A stretch of DNA of 64,000 nucleotides, taken from assembly GCF_025147325.1 (NCBI RefSeq), contig NZ_CP102262.1, positions 3,844,001 through 3,908,000 on the forward strand, written 5' to 3'. Source of the DNA: Bacteroides stercoris ATCC 43183. GTDB taxonomy: Bacteria > Bacteroidota > Bacteroidia > Bacteroidales > Bacteroidaceae. The notes under the pieces are model-generated. The model made no database searches. It was not told where the DNA came from and was given only the letters and a program-made list of their open reading frames with translations. Shown here piece by piece: positions 1 to 9,840 of the stretch (within the stretch, counting starts at the first letter, position 1; each line of letters opens with the position of its first letter). The position numbers were made by a program, and so were the translations under genes.

Positions 1-28
1 GCTAAGCCTTGCCTTTATTCTGTAACGG

Positions 29-1168
29 TTATTTCTTTCCGTACATTCTTTCGTAGTACTTCTGATAATCGCCGCTGGTAACTTCTTCCACCCAGTCCTG
101 ATTATTCAGATACCATTCGATGGTCTTAACGATACCCACTTCAAATTTTGTTTCGGGATACCAGCCTAAGGCATCCGTTATCTTGGTGGGGTCGATGGCA
201 TAACGCTGGTCATGACCGAGGCGGTCCTTCACGAACGTTATCAGATCTTCGTTTATCCAACTGATGTCAATCTGTCCGTCGGCATCTTTCACTTGCTTTT
301 TCAGGACTGCACGGTATTTCGGTTCCTCTTCCATGAGACGGCGGATAGTAGCGATAGTCAGTTTCACAATCTCCAGATTGGTCTTTTCGTTATGGCCGCC
401 TACGTTATAAACCTCACCTTCCACGCCTTTGCGCACCACAAGGTCGATGGCTTTGCAGTGGTCTTCCACGTACAGCCAGTCGCGTACATTGCTGCCGTCA
501 CCGTACACCGGCAGGTTCTTGCCTTCAAGGATATTCTTTATAATCAGCGGAATCAGTTTTTCCGGGAAGTGATACGGGCCGTAGTTATTGGAACAGCGGG
601 TAATGGTGACAGGCATTTTGTAGGTATCATGATAGGCCATCACCACCATATCGGCACTGGTCTTGGAAGCGCTGTACGGGCTATGCGGACACAGTGGGGT
701 CTTCTCCGTGAAGAAGCCTTCCGCTCCCAGCGAACCGTAAACCTCGTCCGTAGATACCTGATGATAGCGCACTCCGTTACGCCAGGTAGGATAGCCTGAC
801 TCGTCCTTACCCGTCACCCATGCACGACGGGCGGCATCCAGCAGATTCTGAGTACCCAGAATGTTGGTCATAAGGAACAGTTGCGGATTCTCGATACTAC
901 GGTCTACATGACTTTCAGCTGCGAAGTTCACCACATAATCGAATTTATATTTGGCAAACAGTTCATCGGCAAGGATACGGTCGCAGATGTCGCCTTTCAC
1001 GAAGAAGCAACGTTCATCATCGATGTCCTTGGCAATAGTACCTAAATTGCCCGCATAGGTCAGGGCATCCAATATTACAACTTTTATATCGTCGTGCTTT
1101 GCCAGAATATACTTTATATAATTAGCTCCGATAAAACCGGCAGCACCGGTTACAAGATAAGTCTTCAT
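29..1168 (-). CDS. rfbB: dTDP-glucose 4,6-dehydratase
   Basis: Converts dTDP-glucose to dTDP-4-keto-6-deoxyglucose, the second step of dTDP-rhamnose and related sugar synthesis, in the cytoplasm. It is an extended short-chain dehydrogenase: the NAD-binding GAAGFIG lies at residues 8-14, the catalytic Thr-Asp-Glu at 140-142, and the YxxxK pair at Tyr165 and Lys169. The 379 residues are slightly longer than many RfbB proteins (about 350) but typical for Bacteroides. It lies just downstream of rfbA on the same strand, 54 bp away, so the two are probably co-transcribed and feed surface polysaccharide synthesis. No rfbC or rfbD is visible before the window edge. Confidence 0.96.
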   Translation of the reverse strand: MKTYLVTGAAGFIGANYIKYILAKHDDIKVVILDALTYAGNLGTIAKDIDDERCFFVKGDICDRILADELFAKYKFDYVVNFAAESHVDRSIENPQLFLMTNILGTQNLLDAARRAWVTGKDESGYPTWRNGVRYHQVSTDEVYGSLGAEGFFTEKTPLCPHSPYSASKTSADMVVMAYHDTYKMPVTITRCSNNYGPYHFPEKLIPLIIKNILEGKNLPVYGDGSNVRDWLYVEDHCKAIDLVVRKGVEGEVYNVGGHNEKTNLEIVKLTIATIRRLMEEEPKYRAVLKKQVKDADGQIDISWINEDLITFVKDRLGHDQRYAIDPTKITDALGWYPETKFEVGIVKTIEWYLNNQDWVEEVTSGDYQKYYERMYGKK

Positions 1169-1222
1169 AAATTAAAAATTGAGAATTAAAAATTAAGAAA
1201 TAGAGAAGTCACATGTTTCTTG

Positions 1223-2095
1223 TCAGCGGTACGAGTCTGCAAGTTCCATCAGATATTTGCCGTATTCGGTTTTTCCAAGCTGTTCACCGAGACGATGGAG
1301 CTGGTCTACATCTATCCAGCCTTTGCGCCATGCTATCTCCTCAATACAGCTCACACGGAACCCCTGACGGTTCTGTATGGTGGCAACGAAATTGCTTGCT
1401 TCGAGCAGGCTGTCGCAATTACCCGTATCCAACCAGGCGAATCCACGTCCGAAGAGTTCCACTTTCAGCGTTCCTTCTTCCAGATAAAGACGGTTGAGGT
1501 CGGTTATTTCATATTCACCGCGGGCAGAAGGCTTCAAGGCGGCGGCCTTTTCCGTTACAGTAGAATCGTAGAAGTACAAACCGGGAACCGCATAATTGCT
1601 CTTGGGCTGTGCCGGCTTCTCTTCCAGAGAAATGGCTTTGCCGTCGGCATCGAACTCTACCACGCCGTATGCACGCGGGTCTTTTACATAATAACCGAAG
1701 ATACATGCACCCTTCTCGATAGAAGCGGCACGCTTCAACATGGCGGAAAAGCCCTGACCATAGAACATATTATCGCCCAGAATAAGGCATCCCGGCTCAC
1801 CGTTCAGAAATTCCGCTCCAAGCACGAAAGCCTGTGCCAGTCCGTTGGGCTTTTCCTGTATCTTATAAGAAAAAGACATGCCAAGCTCCTCGCCTGTTCC
1901 TAACAAATCGCGAAACATGGGTAGGTCGCGCGGAGTGGAGATAATCAGCACTTCACGTATTCCCGCCAGCATCAATGTGGAAAGGGGGTAGTAAATCATG
2001 GGTTTGTCGTAGACCGGCATAATCTGCTTGGAGATAGCCTTTGACAATGGATAGAGACGAGTGGCGCTGCCACCTGCAAGAATAATTCCTTTCAT
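1223..2095 (-). CDS. rfbA: glucose-1-phosphate thymidylyltransferase
   Basis: Joins dTTP and glucose-1-phosphate to give dTDP-glucose and pyrophosphate, the first step of dTDP-sugar synthesis. The N-terminus carries the nucleotidyltransferase signature GGSATRLYP (residues 8-16) followed by KQIMP, as in RmlA. The 290 residues match the short RmlA class exactly. First gene of an rfbA-rfbB unit on the minus strand; a TACATTTGA box lies about 26 bp upstream of its start. Confidence 0.97.
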   Translation of the reverse strand: MKGIILAGGSATRLYPLSKAISKQIMPVYDKPMIYYPLSTLMLAGIREVLIISTPRDLPMFRDLLGTGEELGMSFSYKIQEKPNGLAQAFVLGAEFLNGEPGCLILGDNMFYGQGFSAMLKRAASIEKGACIFGYYVKDPRAYGVVEFDADGKAISLEEKPAQPKSNYAVPGLYFYDSTVTEKAAALKPSARGEYEITDLNRLYLEEGTLKVELFGRGFAWLDTGNCDSLLEASNFVATIQNRQGFRVSCIEEIAWRKGWIDVDQLHRLGEQLGKTEYGKYLMELADSYR

Positions 2096-2120
2096 ATTTC
2101 AGTTCTTTATTGGATTGACT

Positions 2121-2129
2121 TCAAATGTA
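2121..2129 (-). promoter_or_regulatory. candidate -7 box of rfbA
   Basis: On the minus strand this reads TACATTTGA, matching the Bacteroides -7 consensus TAnnTTTG, and it lies 26 bp before the rfbA start codon. No clear -33 TTTG was identified. Confidence 0.5.
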
Positions 2130-2229
2130 GAATAAAATAAGAAGGAGGACAATGCCCCACGGCTCTCGTTGCTATTCAGGGCACAAAGTTCTGAAAAAGT
2201 TCTGACATGACAAAATAATAAAGTCAAAA

Positions 2230-2721
2230 TCAGCCGGCAAGCTCTATGACTTCAAGGTCTTTGAACACGCCGTTATCCACAACGAAACGCACCATGGTAC
2301 GCACTTTATGAAAGCCGTAAATGCCCGCTGCGCCAGGGTTTATATGAAGCATGCCCAATGTCTTGTCGAACTTCACCTTCAATATATGCGAATGACCGCT
2401 GATGAACAGCTTGGGCGGATGCACCAGAATGCTTCCCTGTATGGACGGATCGTATTTGCCGGGATAGCCGCCGATATGTTTCATCAGCACCTCGGCGCCG
2501 TCTACCGTAAAGCGGAGCACCTGCGGATAGAGCCGGCGCAGATCCTGCCCGTCTATGTTGCCATACACCGCACGGAACGGACGGAAAGCCGCCAGCTTCT
2601 GTGCCACTTCCAACGTACCGATGTCACCTGCATGCCATATTTCATCGCACGGCTCGAAGTACTGCAAATACTTCTCATCCCAATACCCGTGCGTATCCGA
2701 CAGTAAACCAACTTTTGTCAT
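2230..2721 (-). CDS. YfcE/MJ0936-type metallophosphoesterase
   Basis: A small calcineurin-like phosphoesterase of 163 residues. The metal-binding blocks appear in order: SDTHG (residues 8-12), HAGD (30-33), GNID (54-57) and GHSH (109-112). Relatives hydrolyse phosphodiesters or cyclic nucleotides with two metal ions, but the natural substrate here cannot be told from sequence. It is divergently transcribed from the polyphosphate kinase gene with promoters only a few bases apart. Confidence 0.88.
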   Translation of the reverse strand: MTKVGLLSDTHGYWDEKYLQYFEPCDEIWHAGDIGTLEVAQKLAAFRPFRAVYGNIDGQDLRRLYPQVLRFTVDGAEVLMKHIGGYPGKYDPSIQGSILVHPPKLFISGHSHILKVKFDKTLGMLHINPGAAGIYGFHKVRTMVRFVVDNGVFKDLEVIELAG

Positions 2722-2740
2722 TTTTCATTTGTTTATGTGT

Positions 2741-2760
2741 GCAAAGGTAGCTATATTTGG
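2741..2760. promoter_or_regulatory. back-to-back promoters of phosphoesterase and ppk
   Basis: The minus strand reads TACCTTTGC at 2741-2749, 20 bp before the phosphoesterase start. The plus strand reads TATATTTGG at 2752-2760, 21 bp before the ppk start. Both fit the Bacteroides -7 element TAnnTTTG. The boxes are only 2 bp apart, so polymerase occupancy of one should interfere with the other. Confidence 0.65.
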
Positions 2761-2781
2761 AAAATAAACCTAATCTTATTT

Positions 2782-4872
2782 ATGGAGAGCAGATATTTCA
2801 AGCGCGACATCAGTTGGTTGTCATTCAACTACCGGGTATTGCTGGAAGCGGAAGACGATACACTGCCGCTGTACGAGCGCATCAACTTTATATCCATATA
2901 CTCGTCCAACCTGGAAGAGTTCTACAAAATACGTGTGGCCGACCATAAGGCCATTGCCACCGGCGCCGCACACAGCGATGAAGAGAGTGTGCAGTCCGCC
3001 ATGCAACTGGTGTCCGAAATCAACGAAGAGGTGAACCGCCAACTGGAAGAGCGTATCCGCATCTACGAACAGAAAATACTGCCTGCCCTGCGGCAACAGC
3101 ACATCATCTTCTACCAAAGCCGCAACGTAGAGCCTTTCCATAAAGAATTCCTGCGGAGCTTCTTCCGGGAAGAAATCTTTCCGTATCTCTCTCCCGTACC
3201 TGTCAGCAAGGACAAGGTAATATCGTTCCTGCGCGACAACCGCCTGTACCTTGCCATACGACTGTATCCGAAAGGAGACAAGGGCACAGAGGGACAAGCA
3301 AACAAAGGAAGAACTCCCCAATACTTCGTGATGAAGCTGCCCTACAGCAAAGTGCCCCGCTTCATCGAGCTGCCCAAGCACGGGAAGAACTACTACCTGA
3401 TGTTCATCGAGGACATCATCAAAGCCAATATCGACACGATATTCCCCGGCTACGATGTGGACAGCAGCTACTGCATCAAGATTTCGCGGGATGCGGACAT
3501 ACTGATAGACGAGTCCGCCAACACATCCGAAATTATAGAGCAGGTGAAAAGCAAAGTGAAAAAACGCAAGATAGGAGCCGTCTGCCGTTTTGTGTACGAC
3601 CGCGCCATGCCCGACGATTTTCTGGACTTCCTTGTAGATGCCTTCCGCATCAACCGCCAGGAACTGGTTCCGGGCGACAAACACCTCAATATGGAAGACC
3701 TGCGGCATCTGCCCAATCCGAACAATGCCGTGCGCCCCATCCGCAAGCCTCAGCCCATGAAGCTGACCTGCCTGGACGAGCGGGAGTCCATCTTCCGGTA
3801 TGTGGAGAAAAAAGACCTGCTGTTGCACTACCCGTACCACTCTTTCGAGCACTTCATCCATTTCCTGTACGAAGCCGTACACGAACCCACCGTGCGCGAA
3901 ATCATGGTAACCCAATACCGCGTTGCGGAAAACTCCGCAGTTATCAACACCCTGATAGCCGCCGCACAGAACGGTAAGAAAGTAACCGTTTTCGTAGAGC
4001 TGAAAGCCCGTTTTGACGAGGAGAACAACCTTGCCACCGCCGAGATGATGAAAGCCGCCGGTATCAATATCCTGTTCAGCCTGCCCGGACTGAAGGTACA
4101 TGCCAAAGTAGCCCTTGTGCTGCGCCGCGACAGACAAGGCCACAAACTGCCCAGCTATGCCTACATCAGCACCGGAAACTTCAACGAAAAGACCGCCACG
4201 CTCTATGCCGACTCCGGTCTGTTCACCTGCAACCCCATACTCGTAAACGACCTGCACAACCTGTTCCGCACTTTTCAGGGCAAGGAAAATCCCGTGTTCC
4301 ACCGCCTGCTGGTGGCACGCTTCAACCTGATTCCCGAACTGAACCGCCTCATCGACCATGAAATAGAACTGGCGAAAAGCGGAAAACAAGGAAGGATTAT
4401 ACTCAAAATGAACGCCCTGCAAGACCCCGCCATGATAGACCGCCTGTACGAAGCCTCGCAGGCCGGAGTCAGGATAGACCTTATTGTACGGGGTATCTGC
4501 TGCCTCATTCCCGGACGGAAGTACAGCCGTAACATCCGTGTAACACGTATTGTGGATACATTTCTGGAACATGCCCGCGTGTGGTACTTCGGCAACGGCG
4601 GGAAGCCGAAACTTTTCCTCGGTTCGCCGGACTGGATGCGCCGGAACCTGTATCGCCGCATAGAGGCTGTAACCCCAATTCTGGACCCGGATTTGAAACG
4701 GGAACTGTCGGACATGCTTTCCATCCAGCTCTCGGACAAGCGCAAAGCCTGCTTTGTGGACGACCACCTGCGTAACCGCTGGAAATCAGCCCGTCCGCAA
4801 AAGGAGAAAGTACGGGCGCAATATACTTTCTACGAATACCTGAAAAGCGGAGAACTGAGAGTGGAAAGCTGA
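2782..4872 (+). CDS. ppk1: polyphosphate kinase 1
   Basis: Reversibly transfers the ATP gamma-phosphate onto polyphosphate chains. The 696-residue length and order (N-terminal domain with FKRDISWLSFN, head domain, two C-terminal phospholipase D-like domains) fit PPK1. The phosphohistidine lies in GLKVHAK at about residue 440, close to E. coli His435, and the TGNFNEKTA block follows. The start at 2782 is chosen because FKRDISWLSFN then sits at the normal distance from the N-terminus; an in-frame ATG at 2737 would lie upstream of the -7 box. A phosphate carrier gene follows 90 bp downstream, so uptake and storage of phosphate are adjacent. Confidence 0.96.
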   Translation: MESRYFKRDISWLSFNYRVLLEAEDDTLPLYERINFISIYSSNLEEFYKIRVADHKAIATGAAHSDEESVQSAMQLVSEINEEVNRQLEERIRIYEQKILPALRQQHIIFYQSRNVEPFHKEFLRSFFREEIFPYLSPVPVSKDKVISFLRDNRLYLAIRLYPKGDKGTEGQANKGRTPQYFVMKLPYSKVPRFIELPKHGKNYYLMFIEDIIKANIDTIFPGYDVDSSYCIKISRDADILIDESANTSEIIEQVKSKVKKRKIGAVCRFVYDRAMPDDFLDFLVDAFRINRQELVPGDKHLNMEDLRHLPNPNNAVRPIRKPQPMKLTCLDERESIFRYVEKKDLLLHYPYHSFEHFIHFLYEAVHEPTVREIMVTQYRVAENSAVINTLIAAAQNGKKVTVFVELKARFDEENNLATAEMMKAAGINILFSLPGLKVHAKVALVLRRDRQGHKLPSYAYISTGNFNEKTATLYADSGLFTCNPILVNDLHNLFRTFQGKENPVFHRLLVARFNLIPELNRLIDHEIELAKSGKQGRIILKMNALQDPAMIDRLYEASQAGVRIDLIVRGICCLIPGRKYSRNIRVTRIVDTFLEHARVWYFGNGGKPKLFLGSPDWMRRNLYRRIEAVTPILDPDLKRELSDMLSIQLSDKRKACFVDDHLRNRWKSARPQKEKVRAQYTFYEYLKSGELRVES

Positions 4873-4962
4873 GAGAGAAGTTTGTAACATTTCTGTAACA
4901 TATATGACATTTCCCTGCAACACGAAACACGTTCCTTTGCAACCGGAAATAAAATACATGTT

Positions 4963-7206
4963 ATGGAAACTATCTACTTATGCATTGTCATCTTCCTGTT
5001 CGTCCTCGCGGTCTTCGACCTCGTCGTGGGTGTCAGTAATGATGCGGTTAACTTTCTACAATCTGCTGTCGGAGCCAAAGCAGCATCTTTCAAGACGATA
5101 CTGTTTATAGCAGGTATCGGCGTATTCATCGGCGCTGCCCTCTCCAACGGCATGATGGACATTGCCCGTCACGGTATCTACCAGCCGGAGCATTTTTATT
5201 TTGCGGAAATCATGTGCATCCTGTTGGCAGTGATGCTGACAGACGTGGTACTGCTGGATGTATTCAACACCATGGGAATGCCGACGTCCACCACCGTATC
5301 CATGGTCTTTGAGCTGCTGGGCGGAACCTTTGCCCTCGCCCTCATCAAAGTGTACGGTAGCGATACGCTCGGGTTGGGCGATCTTATCAACACAGACAAG
5401 GCATTGTCCGTTATCATGGCGATATTCGTATCCGTAGCCATCGCCTTCTTCTTCGGTATGCTGGTGCAATGGCTGGCACGTATCGTCTTCACCTTCAACT
5501 ATACCAAAAAGATGAAGTACAGCATCGGTATCTTCGGCGGTATCGCAGCTACTTCCATCATCTACTTCATGCTGATAAAAGGTTTGAAGGACAGTTCTTT
5601 CATGACTCCCGAAAACAAGTACTGGATACAGGAGAACACTGCTATGCTCATCGGCTGCTTCTTCGTGTTCTTCACCATATTGATGCAGGTGCTGCACTGG
5701 TGCAAGGTAAACGTATTCAAGATAGTGGTGCTTCTGGGTACCTTCGCCCTCGCCCTCGCCTTTGCCGGCAACGACTTGGTGAACTTCATAGGTGTGCCCC
5801 TTGCCGGTTACTCCTCTTTCATCGACTATACGACCAACGGCACTGCTGCAGGTCCCGACGGCTTCCTGATGACCTCACTGCTCGGCCCTGCCAAAACACC
5901 GTGGTACTTCCTTATCGGTGCGGGCGCCATCATGGTATATGCGCTGTGCACATCCAAGAAAGCACACAATGTAATCAAGACTTCCGTCGACCTCTCCCGC
6001 CAGGACGAAGGTGAAGAGAGCTTCGGCAGCACTCCCATAGCACGTACACTGGTACGTTTCAGTATGACGATAGCCAACGGACTTTCCAAAGTGATGCCCG
6101 AAAGCGGCAAACGCTGGATTGAGACCCGTTTTCAAAAGGACGAAGCCATCATTGCCGACGGTGCGGCGTTCGACTTGGTACGTGCCTCCATCAATCTGGT
6201 ACTTGCCGGCCTGCTCATTGCCCTGGGTACTTCATTGAAACTCCCGCTCTCCACCACTTACGTTACTTTCATGGTGGCTATGGGTACTTCCCTTGCCGAC
6301 CGCGCCTGGGGACGCGACTCCGCCGTGTTCCGTATCACCGGCGTACTGAGCGTTATCGGTGGCTGGTTCATCACTGCCGGAGCGGCGTTTACCATTTGTT
6401 TCTTCGTTACCTTCGTAATTCATTTCGGCGGTACAATTGCTATCATCGCCCTTATCGGTCTGGCAGTATTCATGCTGATACGCAGCCAGGTAATGTACAA
6501 GAAGCGCAAAGAGAAGGAAAAAGGAAACGCTACCATCAAGCAACTGATGCAGAGCACAGACAACATGGAGATTCTGGAATTGCTGCGCAAGCACACCCGT
6601 GAGGAATTGGGCAAAATACTGGAATTTACGGAAGATAACTTCGAACGCACCGTTACCGCTTTCCTTCACGAAAACCTGCGCGGACTGCGCCGGGCAATGG
6701 GTTCCGTGAAGTTCGAGAAACAACTGATTAAACAGATGAAACGTACCGGTACGCTTGCCATGTGCCGCCTGGACAATAATACGGTGCTCGAAAAAGGACT
6801 TTACTACTATCAGGGCAATGACTTTGCCAGCGAACTGGTATATAGTGTGGGACGTCTTTGCGAACCGTGTCTGGAGCATATCGACAATAACTTCAAACCG
6901 CTCGACACCATCCAGAAAGGCGAGTTTGCCGATGTAACGGAAGACATCGTTTACCTGTTGCAGGTGTGCCGCCACAAGCTGGAGAACAACAACTACAATA
7001 ACTTCGAAGAAGATATACACAAAGCCAACGACCTGAACGGCCAGCTCGCCCACCTGAAACGCGAAGAGTTACAGCGCATTCAAAGCCAGTCCGGCAGCAT
7101 TAAGGTAAGCATGGTGTATCTGACGATGATACAGGAAGCACAGAATATTGTGACCTACTCCATCAACCTGATGAAGGTGAGCCGAAAATTCCAGGCGGAA
7201 GAGTAA
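4963..7206 (+). CDS. Pit-family inorganic phosphate transporter with PhoU-like tail
   Basis: A cytoplasmic-membrane symporter for inorganic phosphate. Both duplicated Pit signatures are present: GVSNDAVNFLQSAVG from residue 23 and FAGNDLVNFIGVPLAGY from residue 267. About ten to twelve hydrophobic segments fill residues 1-510. The remaining ~220 residues are hydrophilic and helical, starting near residue 526, and look like a PhoU-type domain fused to the carrier, as often found in Bacteroidota. It follows ppk1, suggesting linked phosphate import and polyphosphate storage. The long C-terminus may gate transport; that role is inferred. Confidence 0.92.
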   Translation: METIYLCIVIFLFVLAVFDLVVGVSNDAVNFLQSAVGAKAASFKTILFIAGIGVFIGAALSNGMMDIARHGIYQPEHFYFAEIMCILLAVMLTDVVLLDVFNTMGMPTSTTVSMVFELLGGTFALALIKVYGSDTLGLGDLINTDKALSVIMAIFVSVAIAFFFGMLVQWLARIVFTFNYTKKMKYSIGIFGGIAATSIIYFMLIKGLKDSSFMTPENKYWIQENTAMLIGCFFVFFTILMQVLHWCKVNVFKIVVLLGTFALALAFAGNDLVNFIGVPLAGYSSFIDYTTNGTAAGPDGFLMTSLLGPAKTPWYFLIGAGAIMVYALCTSKKAHNVIKTSVDLSRQDEGEESFGSTPIARTLVRFSMTIANGLSKVMPESGKRWIETRFQKDEAIIADGAAFDLVRASINLVLAGLLIALGTSLKLPLSTTYVTFMVAMGTSLADRAWGRDSAVFRITGVLSVIGGWFITAGAAFTICFFVTFVIHFGGTIAIIALIGLAVFMLIRSQVMYKKRKEKEKGNATIKQLMQSTDNMEILELLRKHTREELGKILEFTEDNFERTVTAFLHENLRGLRRAMGSVKFEKQLIKQMKRTGTLAMCRLDNNTVLEKGLYYYQGNDFASELVYSVGRLCEPCLEHIDNNFKPLDTIQKGEFADVTEDIVYLLQVCRHKLENNNYNNFEEDIHKANDLNGQLAHLKREELQRIQSQSGSIKVSMVYLTMIQEAQNIVTYSINLMKVSRKFQAEE

Positions 7207-7254
7207 GGACATTCCTTTATCAACCGAAAGTTAAGCAATATACATTTTGCTAAG

Positions 7255-7434
7255 AGGTTGTCAAAACTAAAATGAGCCTCTGAAAAGTTACAGATTGTAA
7301 TTATAACCTTTAAAAGGGTCGTATCATAACTCTCAAAGTGGAGTTTGATACAACCCTTTCCTCAATTCTTTCAGAATGTGCAAATTTCAAGTTAAAAATT
7401 TATCTCCTCAAAGTTGAATTTTGACACACTCCCT
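7255..7434. repeat. inverted-repeat element with TGTCAAAA ends
   Basis: A ~180-bp non-coding element between the convergent pit and cca genes. The left end reads GGTTGTCAAAACTAAAAT and the right end ATTTTGACACACTCCCT, which are inverted copies. Inside is a second hairpin, AAGGGTCGTATCAT with its partner TTGATACAACCCTT around 7315-7362. Similar ends occur at 52257-52415. It may act as a bidirectional terminator or be a small non-autonomous mobile element. Confidence 0.65.
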
Positions 7435-7459
7435 GTTTTTTTCCATAGAGTGCCGGAGC

Positions 7460-8884
7460 CTATTTCAGCCCCATTTTTTCCGCCCGTTGCAGCATAAACG
7501 CGCGGGCAGCTTCATACTCATTGGGAATGACGCCGTCCAATATGGCATCCTTGATAGCACTCTTCAATGCACCCACTTGCTGGCAGGGGGGGAGATTGAA
7601 TGTTTTCATAATCTCCTCACCGCTGACAGGAGGCTGGAAGTTACGGATACGGTCGCGCTCTTCCAAGTCCTTCAGTTTCTGACGCACCAGTTGGAAGTTG
7701 TTCAGAAAGCGCTGCTTGCGCTCCATATTCTTGGAAGTGATATCGGCCTCACACAAGGTCATGAGGTCGTCTATATCATCGCCAGCCTCAAACAGCAGGC
7801 GACGTACGGCCGAGTCGGTCACCACATCATCCGCTATCACTATGGGACGCATGTGTAGCCCTACCAGCTTCTGCACGTATTTCATCTTCTCATTCATGGG
7901 AAGCTTCATTCTCCGGAAGATATCGGGTATCATCTTCTCGCCGATGAAGTTATGGTTGTGGAATGTCCATCCGGCACGAGGTTCCCAGCGTTTGGTCGCC
8001 GGTTTGGCTATATCGTGCAGAAGGGCTGCCCAGCGCAGCCAGAGGTTATCGGTCTTTTTGCTGATATTATCGAGCACTTCGAGTGTATGGTAGAAGTTGT
8101 CCTTATGCGCTCTGCCATTACGGGTTTCAACGCCTTGCAAGGCAACCAGTTCCGGGAAGATGAGCTGCAACAGGCCCGAACGGTCCAAGTCTATAAATCC
8201 TTTGGACGGGACGGGAGAGAGCAGAATCTTGTTCAGCTCGTCTGCAATGCGCTCTTTGGATATGATGGAGATGCGCTCTTTGTTGCGGCATAAGGACTCG
8301 AACGTATCATCGTCGATATAGAAATTCAGTTGGGTGGCAAAGCGGATACAACGCATCATGCGCAGAGGGTCGTCGCTGAAGGTTATGTCCGGGTCGAGCG
8401 GCGTGCGGATGGTCTTCTCCTTCATGTCCGCCATGCCGCCGAAGGGGTCTACCAACTCGCCGTAACGCTGACTGTTCAGGCAGACCGCCAAGGCATTGAT
8501 AGTAAAATCCCGGCGGTTCTGGTCGTCTTCCAGCGAGCCGTCCTCAACAATCGGTTTGCGCGAATCGTGCGTGTAGGACTCTTTACGTGCACCCACAAAC
8601 TCCACTTCCGTGCCGTGATACTTCAACTGCGCCGTCCCGAAATTCTTGAAAACAGAAAGATGCGCGCCGCGCCCCAAACGCCTGGCAAGCGCCTCGGCCA
8701 TTGCAATGCCGCTGCCCACTACTACCACATCGATGTCTTTGGAAGGACGCTGCAGGAATATGTCGCGCACGTAGCCGCCGACTACGTAGCACTCCAGTCC
8801 CAATTCATCCGCTGTTTCGGAAATCCGCTTAAATATGCTGTCACTGAAACGCTGCTTCAGTTCTTCTGTCGTCAATTCAATCAT
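7460..8884 (-). CDS. cca: CCA tRNA nucleotidyltransferase with HD domain
   Basis: Adds or repairs the 3' CCA end of tRNAs. The class II nucleotidyltransferase head has GGYVRD at residues 36-41 with the catalytic acidic pair at Asp50 and Asp52, then RRDFTIN at 124-130. An HD phosphohydrolase domain follows, with His290-Asp291 in ALLHDIAKP. The 474 residues fit the HD-containing CCA/poly(A)-polymerase-like family common in Bacteroidota. Poly(A) polymerase activity is the main alternative. The enzyme is needed because at least the tRNA-Ser in this window does not encode CCA. Confidence 0.92.
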   Translation of the reverse strand: MIELTTEELKQRFSDSIFKRISETADELGLECYVVGGYVRDIFLQRPSKDIDVVVVGSGIAMAEALARRLGRGAHLSVFKNFGTAQLKYHGTEVEFVGARKESYTHDSRKPIVEDGSLEDDQNRRDFTINALAVCLNSQRYGELVDPFGGMADMKEKTIRTPLDPDITFSDDPLRMMRCIRFATQLNFYIDDDTFESLCRNKERISIISKERIADELNKILLSPVPSKGFIDLDRSGLLQLIFPELVALQGVETRNGRAHKDNFYHTLEVLDNISKKTDNLWLRWAALLHDIAKPATKRWEPRAGWTFHNHNFIGEKMIPDIFRRMKLPMNEKMKYVQKLVGLHMRPIVIADDVVTDSAVRRLLFEAGDDIDDLMTLCEADITSKNMERKQRFLNNFQLVRQKLKDLEERDRIRNFQPPVSGEEIMKTFNLPPCQQVGALKSAIKDAILDGVIPNEYEAARAFMLQRAEKMGLK

Positions 8885-8908
8885 TTGTCAATAAATCATT
8901 TTGAGGGT

Positions 8909-8940
8909 GCAAAGATACGGATATTATTTTTTATTTTTGC
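8909..8940. promoter_or_regulatory. divergent promoters of cca and the lipoprotein gene
   Basis: The minus strand reads TATCTTTGC at 8909-8917, 25 bp before the cca start. The plus strand reads TATTTTTGC at 8932-8940, 18 bp before the lipoprotein start at 8958. Both match the Bacteroides -7 pattern. Confidence 0.6.
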
Positions 8941-8957
8941 CCCCACTAACATCAAGA

Positions 8958-9797
8958 ATGAAAATTATGAAGAAAGCAGCATTCCTTGCGTGCCTCTGCT
9001 GCACGCTCTTCTCTTGCAGCAATGTAGAGAAAAAAGCAGGAGAGAAACTCCAGGCAGCCCGCGAAGCGTTTGAACGCGGAGATTACAGCGAAGCGAAGAT
9101 TCAGATTGACAGCATCAAGATACTCTATCCGAAGGCCTTTGAAACACGCCGCGAGGGTATCGGACTAATGCAGCAGGTGGAACTGAAAGAACAGGAGAAA
9201 ACGCTGGTCTACCTCGACAGTATGCTCCAGGAAAAACAAAAAGAGGTGGATGCCATCAAGAAGAATTATACTTTCGAGAAAGATGCCGAATATCAAAAAA
9301 TCGGCAATTACCTGCATCCCTCACAAGTAATAGAAAAGAACCTGCACCGCTCTTACCTGCGTTTTCAGGTAGATGAAACCGGAGTGATGAGCATGACTTC
9401 CATCTATTGCGGCCCGCATAACATCCATCACCTCGCAGTGAAAGTCACCGTACCCGACGGCAGTTTTGCCGAAACCCCGGCTTCCAAAGACAGCTATGAA
9501 ACGACCGATTTGGGCGAGAAGATAGAGAAAGCGGACTATAAGCTGGGCGAAGACGGTAATGTAATCGCTTTCCTCAATCTGAACAAAGACAAGAATATCC
9601 GCGTACACTATCTTGGCGAACGTTCCTATGCCACTGTCATGACACCGAACGACCGCAAGGCGGTGGCAGCTGTCTATGAACTGGCGCAACTGCTGTCTTC
9701 CATCACGGAAATCAAGAAGAATATGGAAGAGGCCAACCTGAAGATTGAGTTCGTAAAACGCAAAATGCAGGAAAGAGAAAGTAAGAAGACGGAGTAA
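8958..9797 (+). CDS. coiled-coil lipoprotein of unknown function
   Basis: Not recognised as a named family. The start is placed at 8958 (a second ATG follows at 8967) because this gives a clean lipoprotein signal: a hydrophobic stretch ending in LFSC with Cys20 as the acylated residue. The mature part begins with a short TPR-like helical pair (residues ~28-65), continues with a charged coiled coil up to about residue 110, has a central beta-rich segment, and ends in another Lys/Glu-rich coiled coil. It probably sits on a membrane facing the periplasm. An in-frame ATG at 8901 is rejected because it precedes the -7 promoter box. Confidence 0.8.
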   Translation: MKIMKKAAFLACLCCTLFSCSNVEKKAGEKLQAAREAFERGDYSEAKIQIDSIKILYPKAFETRREGIGLMQQVELKEQEKTLVYLDSMLQEKQKEVDAIKKNYTFEKDAEYQKIGNYLHPSQVIEKNLHRSYLRFQVDETGVMSMTSIYCGPHNIHHLAVKVTVPDGSFAETPASKDSYETTDLGEKIEKADYKLGEDGNVIAFLNLNKDKNIRVHYLGERSYATVMTPNDRKAVAAVYELAQLLSSITEIKKNMEEANLKIEFVKRKMQERESKKTE

Positions 9798-9840
9798 CAA
9801 ATCTGAAGATATGCCGGTTACGCACTATTCAGGGTACTAT

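Noticed and set aside
2821..4767. Open frame of about 648 codons opposite ppk1
   Set aside because: Fully antisense to ppk1 with intact motifs; no start context, no domain, hence a shadow.
7255..7434. Complete insertion sequence
   Set aside because: No transposase frame inside; only inverted ends remain, so it is reported as a repeat.
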